From positions 1 to 44,705 of the forward strand of contig JAZDDY010000093.1 in assembly GCA_043809265.1 (NCBI GenBank): a DNA stretch of 44,705 nucleotides, in the 5' to 3' direction. This document shows, in pieces, positions 7,340-15,404 of the stretch; position 1 is the stretch's first letter; each line of letters begins with the position of its first letter. Origin of the DNA: JAPLVS01 sp043809265 (GTDB lineage: Archaea; Iainarchaeota; Iainarchaeia; Iainarchaeales; DTGL01). The notes under the pieces were generated by a model. The model was not told the origin of the DNA and ran no database searches. It was given only the letters and a program-made list of their open reading frames with translations. The position numbers and the translations under genes were made by a program.

Positions 7340-9115
7340 ATGGCTAAAAAAGAAGAGGGAGAGCAAATCAGGGTTGCGGTCATAGATTTCAGGAAATGCT
7401 CTTCCGAGAAATGCAACTGGCTTTGCGTCCGTTTTTGCCCAGTGAACAGGCTCGACAAGGAATGCATACTCAAAGGCGAGGACTTAAAGCCGCGCATTTC
7501 CGAAAAACTGTGCACTGCATGCAAAATCTGCGTCCACAAATGCCCCTTCAAGGCGATAAGCATCGTTAACCTTTCCCCAAAGCTCGGGAAAGCGGTGCAT
7601 TCCTACGGCCAGAACAGTTTTCGCCTGTACGGTTTGCCTATCCCCTCAAAAGGCAGCGTTGTCGGCTTAATCGGAAGGAACGGCATCGGAAAAACAACGG
7701 CGCTGAAAATCCTTTCCGGCAAACTAGTTCCGAGCATCGGCGAAGGCAAAGGCTACAGGGCGGCGATAGATTTCTTCAAGGGCTCTGAATTGCAGGCGTA
7801 TTTTGAATCCATCGAGCAGGGCACGTTGAAAAGCGCTTTCAAGCCCCAGGATATAAACAGCATTCCCCAGGCCTTCAAGGGCAGCGTTAAAGAGCTCCTT
7901 AAAAAAATGGACGAAACCGGGGGGTTCAAGGGCATAGCGAAAGAACTGGAACTTGAAAAAATCCTGGATTCTGAAATTCAATCGATTTCAGGCGGTGAAC
8001 TTCAAAGAGTGGCTATTGCTGCCGCAATGCTCAAGGACGCTGACTTCTATTTTTTCGACGAGCCGTCCAGCTACCTTGATGCAAGGGAGCGCCTGCGCAT
8101 TTCCAAAACAATCCGCTCGCTTGCAGAAAAAGGCAAATACGTGCTGGTTGTTGAGCACGACCTGGCGGTTCTCGATTACCTGAGCGATTACATCCACGTG
8201 ATCTTTGGTGAAAAAGGCGTTTTCGGCGTGATAAGCGGGCGCATGAGCGTAAGGAACGGGATCAACCAGTACCTTGATGGTTATTTGAAAAGCGAAAACA
8301 TCCGCTTCAGGGACAAGGAAATAAAATTCCATGTGAGCGCGCCGCTTGAATCGAAAGAAAAGGCGCTTCTCCTCGAATTCCCTTCTTTTTCCAAAAAATT
8401 CAAGCAATTCCATTTGGAAGCCGAAGGCGGATACATGCATAAAGGCGAGGTCCTGGGCGTGCTTGGCCCGAACGCAATCGGCAAAACCACTTTTGTGAAA
8501 ATCCTTGCCGGTGTTCTCGAACCGGATAAAGGAAAGGTCGATATGGGCCTGACCGTAGCCTACAAACCCCAATACTTGAAGCCTGAAAAGGGAATGAATG
8601 TAAGGGAATTTTTCGATTCCCAGAAATTGGACCGCTTGCTGTTTGAATCCGAGGCAATGCAAAGGTTTTCATTGATGGATTTGATGGACCGGCAGCTGGA
8701 TGAATTGAGCGGCGGCGAACTGCAAAAAGTCGCAATCAGCGCCGCAATGTGCAGGGATGCGGCGCTGGCGCTCCTGGACGAACCGTCCGCCTTCCTTGAT
8801 GTAGAAGAAAGGCTGAATGCCGCCGACTTCATCCGCTCTGTCGCCAGCAAGAAAGAGAACGCCTGCCTGGTCGTAGACCATGACATACTGTTCCAGGATT
8901 ACCTGAGCGACCGCCTCCTTGTTTTTGAGGGCATTCCTGCAGTCAGCGGCAAGGCCTCGCAGCCTTTGCCTATGAAGGAAGGCATGAACAAGTTCCTTGC
9001 ATCGCTCGGCATCACCTACAGGCGCGACCCTGAAACAGGCCGCCCAAGAGCAAACAAGCACGGCTCTGCAAAAGACGAGGAGCAGAAAAAAGAAAACAAA
9101 TACTATTACGGTTAG
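7340..9115 (+). CDS. rli1: ABCE1/Rli1 ribosome-recycling ATPase
   Basis: ABCE1 splits post-termination and rescued ribosomes into subunits. The 591-aa protein has the full architecture: two N-terminal [4Fe-4S] clusters (Cys-rich CSSEKCNWLCVRFCP and CTACKICVHKCPF), NBD1 with Walker A GRNGIGKTT (residues 112-120), signature SGGELQRVA and Walker B FYFFDEPSSYLD, then NBD2 with GPNAIGKTT, SGGELQKVA and LALLDEPSAFLD, and a C-terminal hinge. The start is the ATG at 7340 (MAKKEEGEQIRVAVIDF); a longer TTG start upstream would add a hydrophobic stretch not found in the family. The next gene begins 4 nt after the stop, suggesting translational coupling. Confidence 0.98.
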   Translation: MAKKEEGEQIRVAVIDFRKCSSEKCNWLCVRFCPVNRLDKECILKGEDLKPRISEKLCTACKICVHKCPFKAISIVNLSPKLGKAVHSYGQNSFRLYGLPIPSKGSVVGLIGRNGIGKTTALKILSGKLVPSIGEGKGYRAAIDFFKGSELQAYFESIEQGTLKSAFKPQDINSIPQAFKGSVKELLKKMDETGGFKGIAKELELEKILDSEIQSISGGELQRVAIAAAMLKDADFYFFDEPSSYLDARERLRISKTIRSLAEKGKYVLVVEHDLAVLDYLSDYIHVIFGEKGVFGVISGRMSVRNGINQYLDGYLKSENIRFRDKEIKFHVSAPLESKEKALLLEFPSFSKKFKQFHLEAEGGYMHKGEVLGVLGPNAIGKTTFVKILAGVLEPDKGKVDMGLTVAYKPQYLKPEKGMNVREFFDSQKLDRLLFESEAMQRFSLMDLMDRQLDELSGGELQKVAISAAMCRDAALALLDEPSAFLDVEERLNAADFIRSVASKKENACLVVDHDILFQDYLSDRLLVFEGIPAVSGKASQPLPMKEGMNKFLASLGITYRRDPETGRPRANKHGSAKDEEQKKENKYYYG

Positions 9116-9119
9116 GCAA

Positions 9120-9968
9120 ATGGACGCGTTTGAATTTTTTTCCAGCCCTGAAAGGGTAGCCTCTTTGAGGGAAAAAGTTCCAAAAACTCATTCAATCGAA
9201 GCCCTCTCGTCCGCGTTCCTTTCAACTTCCAAAAAGGATTCTTTGGGCGTAAAAAAATGCGCTGTGCTTTTTTCCGGCGGAATTGATTCCTCGCTTGTGG
9301 CTTTTGCCCTGAAAGGCATTGTGCCTGAAATCCGCTTGTACTGCGCAGGCCTTGAGGGCTCGCCTGCGCTTTCAAGGGCGCAAGTTAATGCCGGATTGCT
9401 CGGAATGGAACTTTGCAAAGTGCAGATCTCAAAGGATGAAATTCCCGGATTGTTTCAAAAGACCGGGAAAGCAATAAATTCCGATGGCCTGCTGCAGCTG
9501 CAGATCGCAATCCCGGAATTCGCTGCATTGCGGGCAATAAAAGAAGGCGGCATCGGCACAGTGTTTTCAGGCACAGGAGCCGACGAGCTTTTCTGCGGGT
9601 ACAAGGAATTCTGTTTTGCGCTTGCAAGCGGGGGCTATGCCGGGGTGGAAGGGCTGGTTTGGAAAAAGCTCGCGGAAATGCACGAGCGCAACCTTGAAAG
9701 GGAAAGTTCCCTTGCAGGGCATTTTTCAATTGAAATGAAAGCGCCTTTTTTGGACACTGATTTTGTCCTGCAGGCGATGGCTTTCCCTGCAAAGGAAAAA
9801 ATTTCATTCCAAAACGATGATTTGAGGAAGAATGCGCTCCGTGAAATGGCGCGCTTCATGGGCCTGCCTGAAAAAATCTGCTCCGAGAAAAAAAAGGCGA
9901 TCCAGTTCGATTCGGGGATTGCCAAGGAAGTTGAAAAAATCTTAAAGAAACAGCGTGCCTGGAACTAG
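9120..9968 (+). CDS. Stand-alone asparagine-synthase-like PP-loop ATPase
   Basis: A 282-aa protein equal to the C-terminal synthetase domain of asparagine synthetase B, without the N-terminal glutaminase domain. The PP-loop is VLFSGGIDSSLVAFAL (SGGIDSS at residues 52-58) and the second conserved motif is FSGTGADELFCGYKEF, followed by the usual IEMKAPFLDTDFVLQAM block. Such proteins adenylate a carboxylate and then join it to an amine; the substrate here is unknown, and ammonia-dependent asparagine synthesis is one option. The ATG at 9120 follows the rli1 stop by 4 nt and reading frames overlap upstream only out of frame, so this start is preferred. The pilin locus downstream is convergent. 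Confidence 0.9.
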   Translation: MDAFEFFSSPERVASLREKVPKTHSIEALSSAFLSTSKKDSLGVKKCAVLFSGGIDSSLVAFALKGIVPEIRLYCAGLEGSPALSRAQVNAGLLGMELCKVQISKDEIPGLFQKTGKAINSDGLLQLQIAIPEFAALRAIKEGGIGTVFSGTGADELFCGYKEFCFALASGGYAGVEGLVWKKLAEMHERNLERESSLAGHFSIEMKAPFLDTDFVLQAMAFPAKEKISFQNDDLRKNALREMARFMGLPEKICSEKKKAIQFDSGIAKEVEKILKKQRAWN

Positions 9969-9973
9969 CCTGT

Positions 9974-10432
9974 TCAGCAGGGCTTTTGGAAAGTAACGCT
10001 TTTTTCAAACTTAGCCTTGAACTTGGTTTCGGTGCCTTTTTGCAGGGTTCTTTCGCACTTTATGTTGACTGTAACTGTGACTGTTCCAGCCCCGGTCGGA
10101 GTCCCGCTTGTATAACTGCAAGGCGATGTTGCCAATGTTGACCCGAAAGAGGAATTGATTTTTGTTATTGCCTGAGTCAGGTAGCCGTCCAGTGCTGCCT
10201 TGCTTATCCCGCTGGCTGCGCAGGTAGCGGTGTCTTTTGCTGCATCGCCTACTGCCGCATCAAACACAATCACCGTGTTCGCCCACACCATTTTCACGTC
10301 GCCCATTACCGCAAGGTAATCTTCGCTTTCTTCTTCCCAAAGCACCGCCTGCGCCGAGAAAACAGCCACTGCAAGCAACGCTATCGCCATCGCCCCTATT
10401 GCGAGCGTGAAAAGGCCGCCACTGCGGTTCAT
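9974..10432 (-). CDS. Minor pilin-like protein (last gene of a four-gene locus)
   Basis: A 152-aa protein with an N-terminal hydrophobic helix (about residues 7-27 of MNRSGGLFTLAIGAMAIAL) and a secreted, Thr/Ser-rich domain with four cysteines. It keeps the single-helix architecture of archaeal pilins but has no Q-x-S-x-E site, so prepilin peptidase cleavage is uncertain. The start at 10432 overlaps the previous stop as ATGA (10429-10432), which indicates translational coupling. Its position with three other pilin-like genes supports a minor-pilin or pseudopilin role. The function is inferred from context. Confidence 0.75.
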   Translation of the reverse strand: MNRSGGLFTLAIGAMAIALLAVAVFSAQAVLWEEESEDYLAVMGDVKMVWANTVIVFDAAVGDAAKDTATCAASGISKAALDGYLTQAITKINSSFGSTLATSPCSYTSGTPTGAGTVTVTVNIKCERTLQKGTETKFKAKFEKSVTFQKPC

Positions 10433-10773
10433 TGCTTTACGCCTCCGCAAACGCTGTATTCCTTGGCATTATTCAAGGCGTCGTCATAAATGAAGTATTT
10501 TTTGCAAAAGACAGTGCTGAAGTCAGCGTGGCTGGCAAAGGCCGAATCAGTTTTAGTCAAATCGTTTTTGTAAAGCGAAACCATCGCATCGTCCCTGACT
10601 TTTTTTTCTATTTGCGTCCCGAGCATTCCGCTTGAGTGGTGCACGGACAGGATCCATATTGCGCCGAGCACTATGACAACCGCGATTGCGCCCAGCGCAT
10701 CAACCGAAAAAATAAAGCCTTTGCCGGCTGGATTTTTCCGGCCTTTTGCTTTATGCAAATTTCTTTTGTTCAT
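10429..10773 (-). CDS. Minor pilin-like protein
   Basis: A 114-aa protein with a basic N-terminus (NKRNLHKAKGRKN), then GKGFIFSVDALGAIAVVIVLGAIWIL. The G-F-x-F-S-x-D pattern before the hydrophobic helix looks like a degenerate class III prepilin site, with Asp in place of the usual Glu. The start was set at the ATG at 10773 because it overlaps the preceding stop as ATGA; an ATG nine bases upstream is also in frame. The secreted part is short, with two cysteines (FCKKY, SVCGG). Probably exported and assembled with its locus neighbours. Confidence 0.75.
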   Translation of the reverse strand: MNKRNLHKAKGRKNPAGKGFIFSVDALGAIAVVIVLGAIWILSVHHSSGMLGTQIEKKVRDDAMVSLYKNDLTKTDSAFASHADFSTVFCKKYFIYDDALNNAKEYSVCGGVKQ

Positions 10774-11273
10774 GTCTTCCACACATTCAAAGTAATCTCT
10801 TTTTTGGTTAGGGGGCGGATGCCCTGAATTGATGCCGGGGTGCCTGATAAAACAGGTCTTGTTTCGGAATAAATATTTTGTGGCGGGGCAGTGGGCACTT
10901 TGCTTACCAGCGGCGTTGCCGGCGAGCCGGTTATTTTAATGGTGATGTTGAAATCATAACCGGTTGGAATGCCAAGGTTTGCCCGGCAGGAAGGGCAGCC
11001 TCCGGAGAATTTTGATTCGGTTATGCAGTTCGGGAAATACTGTGTGGTTGCAGGGTTTCCTGTGACAGTCGGGAAGCTGCAGACAAAGGCAGGGCTTGAT
11101 ACAAGCAGGTCGCTTGAGGCCGTGCCGATCCTCTGCAGGTCCATGTACCGTTCTTCTTCCTTGAGCGTGTAATCGTTCGCTTCGGCTATCCTGAAAGTGT
11201 AGCCGAGCGCGAGCGCCACAAGCATCAAGGCAAAAAGGAAATCAATTGCAATTATCTGCCCTTTTTTGTCCAT
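10770..11273 (-). CDS. Minor pilin-like protein
   Basis: A 167-aa protein that begins MDKKGQIIAIDFLFALMLV: a charged N-terminus, Gln at +1 and an acidic residue (Asp) a few positions on, then a membrane helix. This is a relaxed form of the archaeal class III prepilin signal. The remainder is a beta-rich secreted domain with a Cys pair loop (GGCPSCRAN) and two more cysteines. It is 9 nt after the previous stop and overlaps the next gene by ATGA. Its size and position are those of a type IV minor pilin. Confidence 0.8.
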   Translation of the reverse strand: MDKKGQIIAIDFLFALMLVALALGYTFRIAEANDYTLKEEERYMDLQRIGTASSDLLVSSPAFVCSFPTVTGNPATTQYFPNCITESKFSGGCPSCRANLGIPTGYDFNITIKITGSPATPLVSKVPTAPPQNIYSETRPVLSGTPASIQGIRPLTKKEITLNVWKT

Positions 11274-11282
11274 AAAACCAAC

Positions 11283-11693
11283 TCACGAAATTGTTATTTT
11301 GCCCCCGCATTTCGGCGACCCTGGCAGGGGCGGGCCGTTGTACGGAATGGTTTTATATATCGCCTGCCCGTTGTACTCGGCACTGACTTTCAAAAACTGG
11401 TTTCCTGCTATTGTGACAATTGAAATATCGCACGGCATCGGTGCAACTTTTCCAAGGATATAAATTTCAGGAATAGTGTATTCTATGCTGCGGCTGTCCG
11501 CCCCCTCAAATGACTTTGATGCCACAAGGATTTTGGAAAGCGAGTTTGCGATTTTTGTCTCCTGGTTCTGCAGGTGGATTGCTGCCTGATTTTCCGTGAA
11601 GCTTCCCGAGACCGCGAAAAGAATGTTCACTGTGGTGAAAAGGAATAAAACAGTGAAAAGCATTTCAATTGAAAGCTGCGCCCTTGAATTCAT
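11283..11693 (-). CDS. Type IV pilin-like protein with class III signal peptide
   Basis: A 136-aa protein with a clear class III prepilin signal, NSRAQLSIEMLFTVLFLF, i.e. cleavage predicted before Gln and Glu at +5 of the mature helix. The C-terminal domain is beta-rich with two cysteines (MPCDI, PKCGG). It is the first gene of the four-gene locus, with a TATA-like box about 28 nt upstream. Prepilin peptidase for processing is encoded in this window at 37603-38586. Confidence 0.88.
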   Translation of the reverse strand: MNSRAQLSIEMLFTVLFLFTTVNILFAVSGSFTENQAAIHLQNQETKIANSLSKILVASKSFEGADSRSIEYTIPEIYILGKVAPMPCDISIVTIAGNQFLKVSAEYNGQAIYKTIPYNGPPLPGSPKCGGKITIS

Positions 11694-11715
11694 GCTATTG
11701 AATAATGAAAAAAGT

Positions 11716-11726
11716 CATATAAAAAC
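11716..11726 (-). promoter_or_regulatory. TATA-like box of the minor-pilin locus
   Basis: On the minus strand this reads GTTTTTATATG, centred about 28 nt before the ATG at 11693. The start would be near the transcription start, i.e. leaderless or nearly so. Confidence 0.6.
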
Positions 11727-11741
11727 ATACCGCAGGCCCGC

Positions 11742-12953
11742 TCAAGACCTGCCTGCCTCTTTCATCGCCAATTTCATCAGGTCCTTGCCCTCAAACACGC
11801 CGAGTGCGCCTTTCCTGCAATCTTTTTCCCCGAATCCCTTTGCCCTGCCGCCTTTCATTCCTGCCCCGTAAAACAGCACCGGCACCGGATCGGCAGAATG
11901 GTTTTTCTGCGAGCATGGCGTTGAATGGTCCGCGGTCACAATAACCAGCGTGTCCTTGAGCCCAAGCAATGGGGCGAGCGCGGAATCGATTTTTTCAACG
12001 AATTTCTTTTTTTCAAGGCATTTCCCGTCATGCCCGAAAATATCGCAGCCCTTTATGTGGACAAAAACGTAATCGAAATGCTCCAGCTCTTTTATCGCGC
12101 GCGCAATCTTTGCCTTGATGTCGGTCTGCGGGGTTCCTGTGGCGCCCTTCACTTCAAACAAGTCCATCCCGACAAAGGCCGCAACTCCCTTGTAAAGCCC
12201 TGCGCCTGCAATGCAGCAAGCCCTCAAGCCGAACCTTTCCCTGAGGGAAGGGACTTTTTTCATTTCCCCTGCCCCGCGAACAAGCAGGTAATTCGCAGAA
12301 GGCAGGCCTTTCTGTGCCCTTTCGAGATTCAAAGGATGGTTGTCCAGGATTGTGTGCGCATTCCTCAAGAATTCGTTCAGCACTTCCGCCGTGAATTTTG
12401 CCTCCTTGGACTTGTCCAGGGGAATTATTTCCAGTGCCTTTTTGCCTGCGCTGTGCGGGTCGCCGTCGCTGATTTTGTCACTCAGGCCGTGGCCGCTCAT
12501 TACGACTGCAGCGCGGTGCTCGGTGCCCGGTTTCACCAGAAAATGAACCCCGCGGATGCGCGTATTATCGAGTTTTTTGGCCAATTCGGTGCAGTTTTCG
12601 ATTCTTCCAGCCCTGCGGTCGATGATGGCCAAATCATCCCCTACGGTGGCAAAATTGCTTCTAAACGCTATGTCACCATGCTTTAAATTGATTCCAAGGC
12701 CCAAAGCTTCAAATGGGCCGCGGCCGACATAGTGTTTTTTTAAATCATAGCCGAATAAAGTGAGGTGGGCGCTGTCTGATTCAGGGATAATGCCTTTGCC
12801 AAGCACGTGCATGAGGCCTTTTTTGCCGGCTGCAGCCATCTTGTCCAGGTTCGGTTTTTTTGCGGCTTCGAGCGGGGTTTTTCCGCCCAATTCCTTTGAA
12901 GGCAAATCCCCCATCCCGTCGCAGACAATAAGCAGTATTTTCGCATTTTTCAT
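11742..12953 (-). CDS. apgM: Archaeal 2,3-bisphosphoglycerate-independent phosphoglycerate mutase
   Basis: ApgM interconverts 3- and 2-phosphoglycerate in lower glycolysis or gluconeogenesis. The 403-aa protein has the alkaline-phosphatase-like metal motifs of the family: ILLIVCDGMGDLP (first Asp), the catalytic-serine region PESDSAHLTLFGYD, HIKGCDIFGHDG and VTADHSTPCSQKNHSADPVPV for the second metal set. The start at 12953 (MKNAKIL) overlaps the stop of the JAMM gene by ATGA, so translation is coupled. The genes upstream and downstream are unrelated to glycolysis. Confidence 0.96.
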   Translation of the reverse strand: MKNAKILLIVCDGMGDLPSKELGGKTPLEAAKKPNLDKMAAAGKKGLMHVLGKGIIPESDSAHLTLFGYDLKKHYVGRGPFEALGLGINLKHGDIAFRSNFATVGDDLAIIDRRAGRIENCTELAKKLDNTRIRGVHFLVKPGTEHRAAVVMSGHGLSDKISDGDPHSAGKKALEIIPLDKSKEAKFTAEVLNEFLRNAHTILDNHPLNLERAQKGLPSANYLLVRGAGEMKKVPSLRERFGLRACCIAGAGLYKGVAAFVGMDLFEVKGATGTPQTDIKAKIARAIKELEHFDYVFVHIKGCDIFGHDGKCLEKKKFVEKIDSALAPLLGLKDTLVIVTADHSTPCSQKNHSADPVPVLFYGAGMKGGRAKGFGEKDCRKGALGVFEGKDLMKLAMKEAGRS

Positions 12954-13315
12954 TCGATTATCCCCCACTTTATTTTTTTCCCGCGCACATCGTACGCTTC
13001 GGCGTTCCCAATATTGAATGGAAAAGAGATTATAAAATGCACTTTGCCGAAATGTGGGAAGGCATTGGTGTCGGCAGAGCTCGGCCTGTTGCTGTTCCCG
13101 GGGTGGGAATGCACGCTCCCGATTATGCCGAAATCCACAGGCGCCTGCCCGTGCATGATGGCATGCTCTTTCCCAAAAATTGCAGGCACAATTACGACCT
13201 CATCCACAATTTCATTGCGGTGCTTGCTGCCAAGCAATGCAAAGAATTCGTTCGGGTAAGTGTGCTTTGCGGCATCCAGCAAACCTTCAATGACAGCGCG
13301 CTTTATCTGGAGCAT
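12950..13315 (-). CDS. JAMM/MPN+ metalloprotease domain protein
   Basis: A 121-aa single-domain protein with the full zinc signature of JAMM proteases: Glu23 (NEFFALLG) and H69-S-H71-P followed by Asp82 (H-x-H-x10-D, in HSHPGNSNRPSSAD). Such archaeal enzymes cleave isopeptide or C-terminal bonds of ubiquitin-like modifiers (SAMPs) or process cysteine-carrier proteins. No ubiquitin-like or E1 gene is seen in the window, so the substrate is unknown. It starts 7 nt after the TctA-like stop and overlaps apgM by ATGA. Confidence 0.92.
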   Translation of the reverse strand: MLQIKRAVIEGLLDAAKHTYPNEFFALLGSKHRNEIVDEVVIVPAIFGKEHAIMHGQAPVDFGIIGSVHSHPGNSNRPSSADTNAFPHFGKVHFIISFPFNIGNAEAYDVRGKKIKWGIIE

Positions 13316-13322
13316 GCAACTA

Positions 13323-14525
13323 TTACATCGCCAAATATATTAAAATCGTGGGCACCATCAAAAACGCCATGCAGTGCGAACGCTTTACCTTCTCAGTGAC
13401 CGCAATCAGGCCGATGCAAGCGCTCACGCCCATAACGGCAATGCCGTAGAAACCGTTGAATATCCCGACAATCAATACAAGGAAAGCCAGGATTCCTGCA
13501 TTGATTTTGCCGTAAGGCAGGAGCCTTATTTTTTCAAGAAAAAACTTTGCAAGCGCAAAGGTTGCAGGGACAGCGAAAGCCATTGAAACCAAAGACACGC
13601 CGATGAACATCCAGAGCATTTCGGCCTGCGGCACTGCAAGCACTTTCACTATTGCCGCAATCCCTGTCCTTGTCTTTCCTGCTGCCAGCAAAACAAACAA
13701 GGAGAAGATTATATTGGCGGTGCTTACCGCCCCAATTAGCGCCAAATATGTCCCGGTGCCGATTTTTCCCACGGCTTTCCTGATAATGAATGCCGCTTCG
13801 CTTGCGCCCACTCCCGGAAATATCGAAACAGCGCTAGCCCCGACAATCCCGAGCAGGGAACCTTTAAGGATTTTTTTCCCCGGCAGCGATATTTTTTTCA
13901 CTTCCTGCCTTTTCAGGCCTGTGCCTGAACAAATCGAATAAACAAGCGTGCTTACCGCAAAAAAACCGGTGATTGGCGCCATCAGGCTGTTTCCCGTATT
14001 GCCTCCGCCCTGGCCCAAAGTCAGGACAGACACGCCAACCAGGGCGCTCAATGAAATCACTAGCGCCGAAAAAGCCTTTTTCCTGGTTCCTTTTTCCGAA
14101 AGTACCATTGAAAAAAGCACAAGCGCAAGCGCCCCAGGGATTATTTTTGGCAGGAAGAACAGGATGCCGGAAACGAAATCCATGAAAACGCTGGAAAGCA
14201 GTATTGCGCCGATGCCGCCGAAAAGGCATCCTGCTGTCGCAAGGCCCACTGCCTTCATTCCTTCGCCTTTCACTAGCAGCCTGTGCCCTGGCAGCATCCC
14301 GATAAAGCTGTCCGAATCAGGCGCACCGAAAATTATGTTCGGGATGAAATCCACAAAGGACTGCGTCACGCCCATTGCCACAAACATTGCGGCGAGTTCA
14401 ATGCTGCCTGAAAAGCCGAATGCGAGCACAAGAAAAGAAACAGTGTTGGAGTGAATGCCTGGAATAAGGCCTGTGAAAACCCCGATAATACAGCCCAAAA
14501 AAACAAACAGCAGCAATTCAATCAT
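13323..14525 (-). CDS. TctA/DUF112-type integral membrane permease
   Basis: A 400-aa polytopic protein with about ten hydrophobic segments. The opening (LGCIIGVFTGLIPGIHSNTVSFLVL), the FVDFIPNIIFGAPDSDSFIGMLPGH block and the second GVGASEAAFIIRK motif match the archaeal branch of tripartite tricarboxylate transporter large subunits (TctA family, COG1784). In bacteria TctA works with TctB and a periplasmic binding protein; neither is seen here. Many archaea carry this protein alone, and the substrate is unknown. It sits in a minus-strand run upstream of the JAMM protease. Confidence 0.88.
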   Translation of the reverse strand: MIELLLFVFLGCIIGVFTGLIPGIHSNTVSFLVLAFGFSGSIELAAMFVAMGVTQSFVDFIPNIIFGAPDSDSFIGMLPGHRLLVKGEGMKAVGLATAGCLFGGIGAILLSSVFMDFVSGILFFLPKIIPGALALVLFSMVLSEKGTRKKAFSALVISLSALVGVSVLTLGQGGGNTGNSLMAPITGFFAVSTLVYSICSGTGLKRQEVKKISLPGKKILKGSLLGIVGASAVSIFPGVGASEAAFIIRKAVGKIGTGTYLALIGAVSTANIIFSLFVLLAAGKTRTGIAAIVKVLAVPQAEMLWMFIGVSLVSMAFAVPATFALAKFFLEKIRLLPYGKINAGILAFLVLIVGIFNGFYGIAVMGVSACIGLIAVTEKVKRSHCMAFLMVPTILIYLAM

Positions 14526-14538
14526 TCAATCCCTTCCC

Positions 14539-14898
14539 TCACCCCGCGGGCTCGATTTTTTCAGCCACCAATTCCAAGGCGCCCTCATATTCCTGCACTG
14601 TCCCGGTCACAACCACAAAAGCGTTTTTTTGCACGAAAAATTTGTCCATTGCGCTCGGGCTCATTTTCACTGCCTTTATTTTGTTCCCGTCATCCAAAGT
14701 GAAAAGCAGGGTTTGCCCTTTCAAAAAAGCGGAATCCACTCTTGCCTGCACAATGACTTTTTTGCCAAGCGCGCCCTTATCCAACTGCCCTATTGTTGCA
14801 GCTGAAGGCGCCGCCAGCCATGCGTAATAGAAAAGCAATACCGCGCCCAGCACGCCACAGGCTAGCGCTATGCGATTCAGCCAATACTCTCTCAGCAT
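14539..14898 (-). CDS. Membrane-anchored OB-fold protein
   Basis: A 119-aa protein with one N-terminal membrane helix (about residues 11-29) and a compact beta domain. The strand pattern, VIVQARVDSAFLKGQTLLFTL then AVKMSP and FVVVTGTVQEYEGALELVAEKI, is that of an OB-fold of the nucleic-acid-binding type found in short archaeal membrane proteins. The ligand is unknown. It is followed 13 nt later by the TctA-like gene. Confidence 0.75.
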   Translation of the reverse strand: MLREYWLNRIALACGVLGAVLLFYYAWLAAPSAATIGQLDKGALGKKVIVQARVDSAFLKGQTLLFTLDDGNKIKAVKMSPSAMDKFFVQKNAFVVVTGTVQEYEGALELVAEKIEPAG

Positions 14899-14935
14899 TA
14901 AAAAGAAATATGAACGGAAAATTGTTTAAGGCTAT

Positions 14936-15403
14936 TCAACCTATGACAAGGAGCATCGCGACAGCCAACAGCAAGCCGAAAATTATCAATATAAATGGCA
15001 CCAAAACCGCTTCTTTTTTGGATTTGCCTGCTTTTTTTTGTTTCAAAAACAAAGACACTCCAAGTCCCACAAAAAACAAAAGAATTGCACCGCTGACCGC
15101 AAGCCGGATTGTGGCCTGTTGGGAGGCATTCTCATGCGCAGCCTGCTTCAGCGATTGTTCTTTTGCTTCTGAAAGGTTGCAGGCGGCATCCCATTTGCAA
15201 TCAGGCAACCCGTCGCCATCGCAGTCGTGCGAATTGCACTCGACACTTAGCTGGTCTTCTTCGCTGCTGCTAGACAAGGTAAATTGTGCGCATTCCCCGC
15301 GGCACTGCGATATTTGGCGTTCTTGTTCTGACAGGACAATAGCCAGGACCGGCGTGAATGTCAATAAAAAAAAGCAAACCAGCGCGGTTGCTTTCCAGTT
15401 CAT
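14936..15403 (-). CDS. Secreted-domain membrane protein with Asp-rich calcium-type motif
   Basis: A 155-aa protein with a signal peptide (about residues 1-22), a ~75-residue extracellular part, and two C-terminal membrane helices (about 102-119 and 133-153). The outside part has six cysteines (CRGEC, ECNSHDC, DCKW, ACNL) and the acidic loop DCDGDGLPDC, which resembles a D-x-D-x-D-G calcium-binding loop of dockerin or thrombospondin type 3 repeats. It is one base after the previous stop. No family name can be given. Confidence 0.75.
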   Translation of the reverse strand: MNWKATALVCFFLLTFTPVLAIVLSEQERQISQCRGECAQFTLSSSSEEDQLSVECNSHDCDGDGLPDCKWDAACNLSEAKEQSLKQAAHENASQQATIRLAVSGAILLFFVGLGVSLFLKQKKAGKSKKEAVLVPFILIIFGLLLAVAMLLVIG

Positions 15404-15404
15404 T

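Noticed and set aside
10636..10827. Short plus-strand frames across the minor-pilin locus
   Set aside because: They have no start context and run antisense to four coupled genes with signal peptides.
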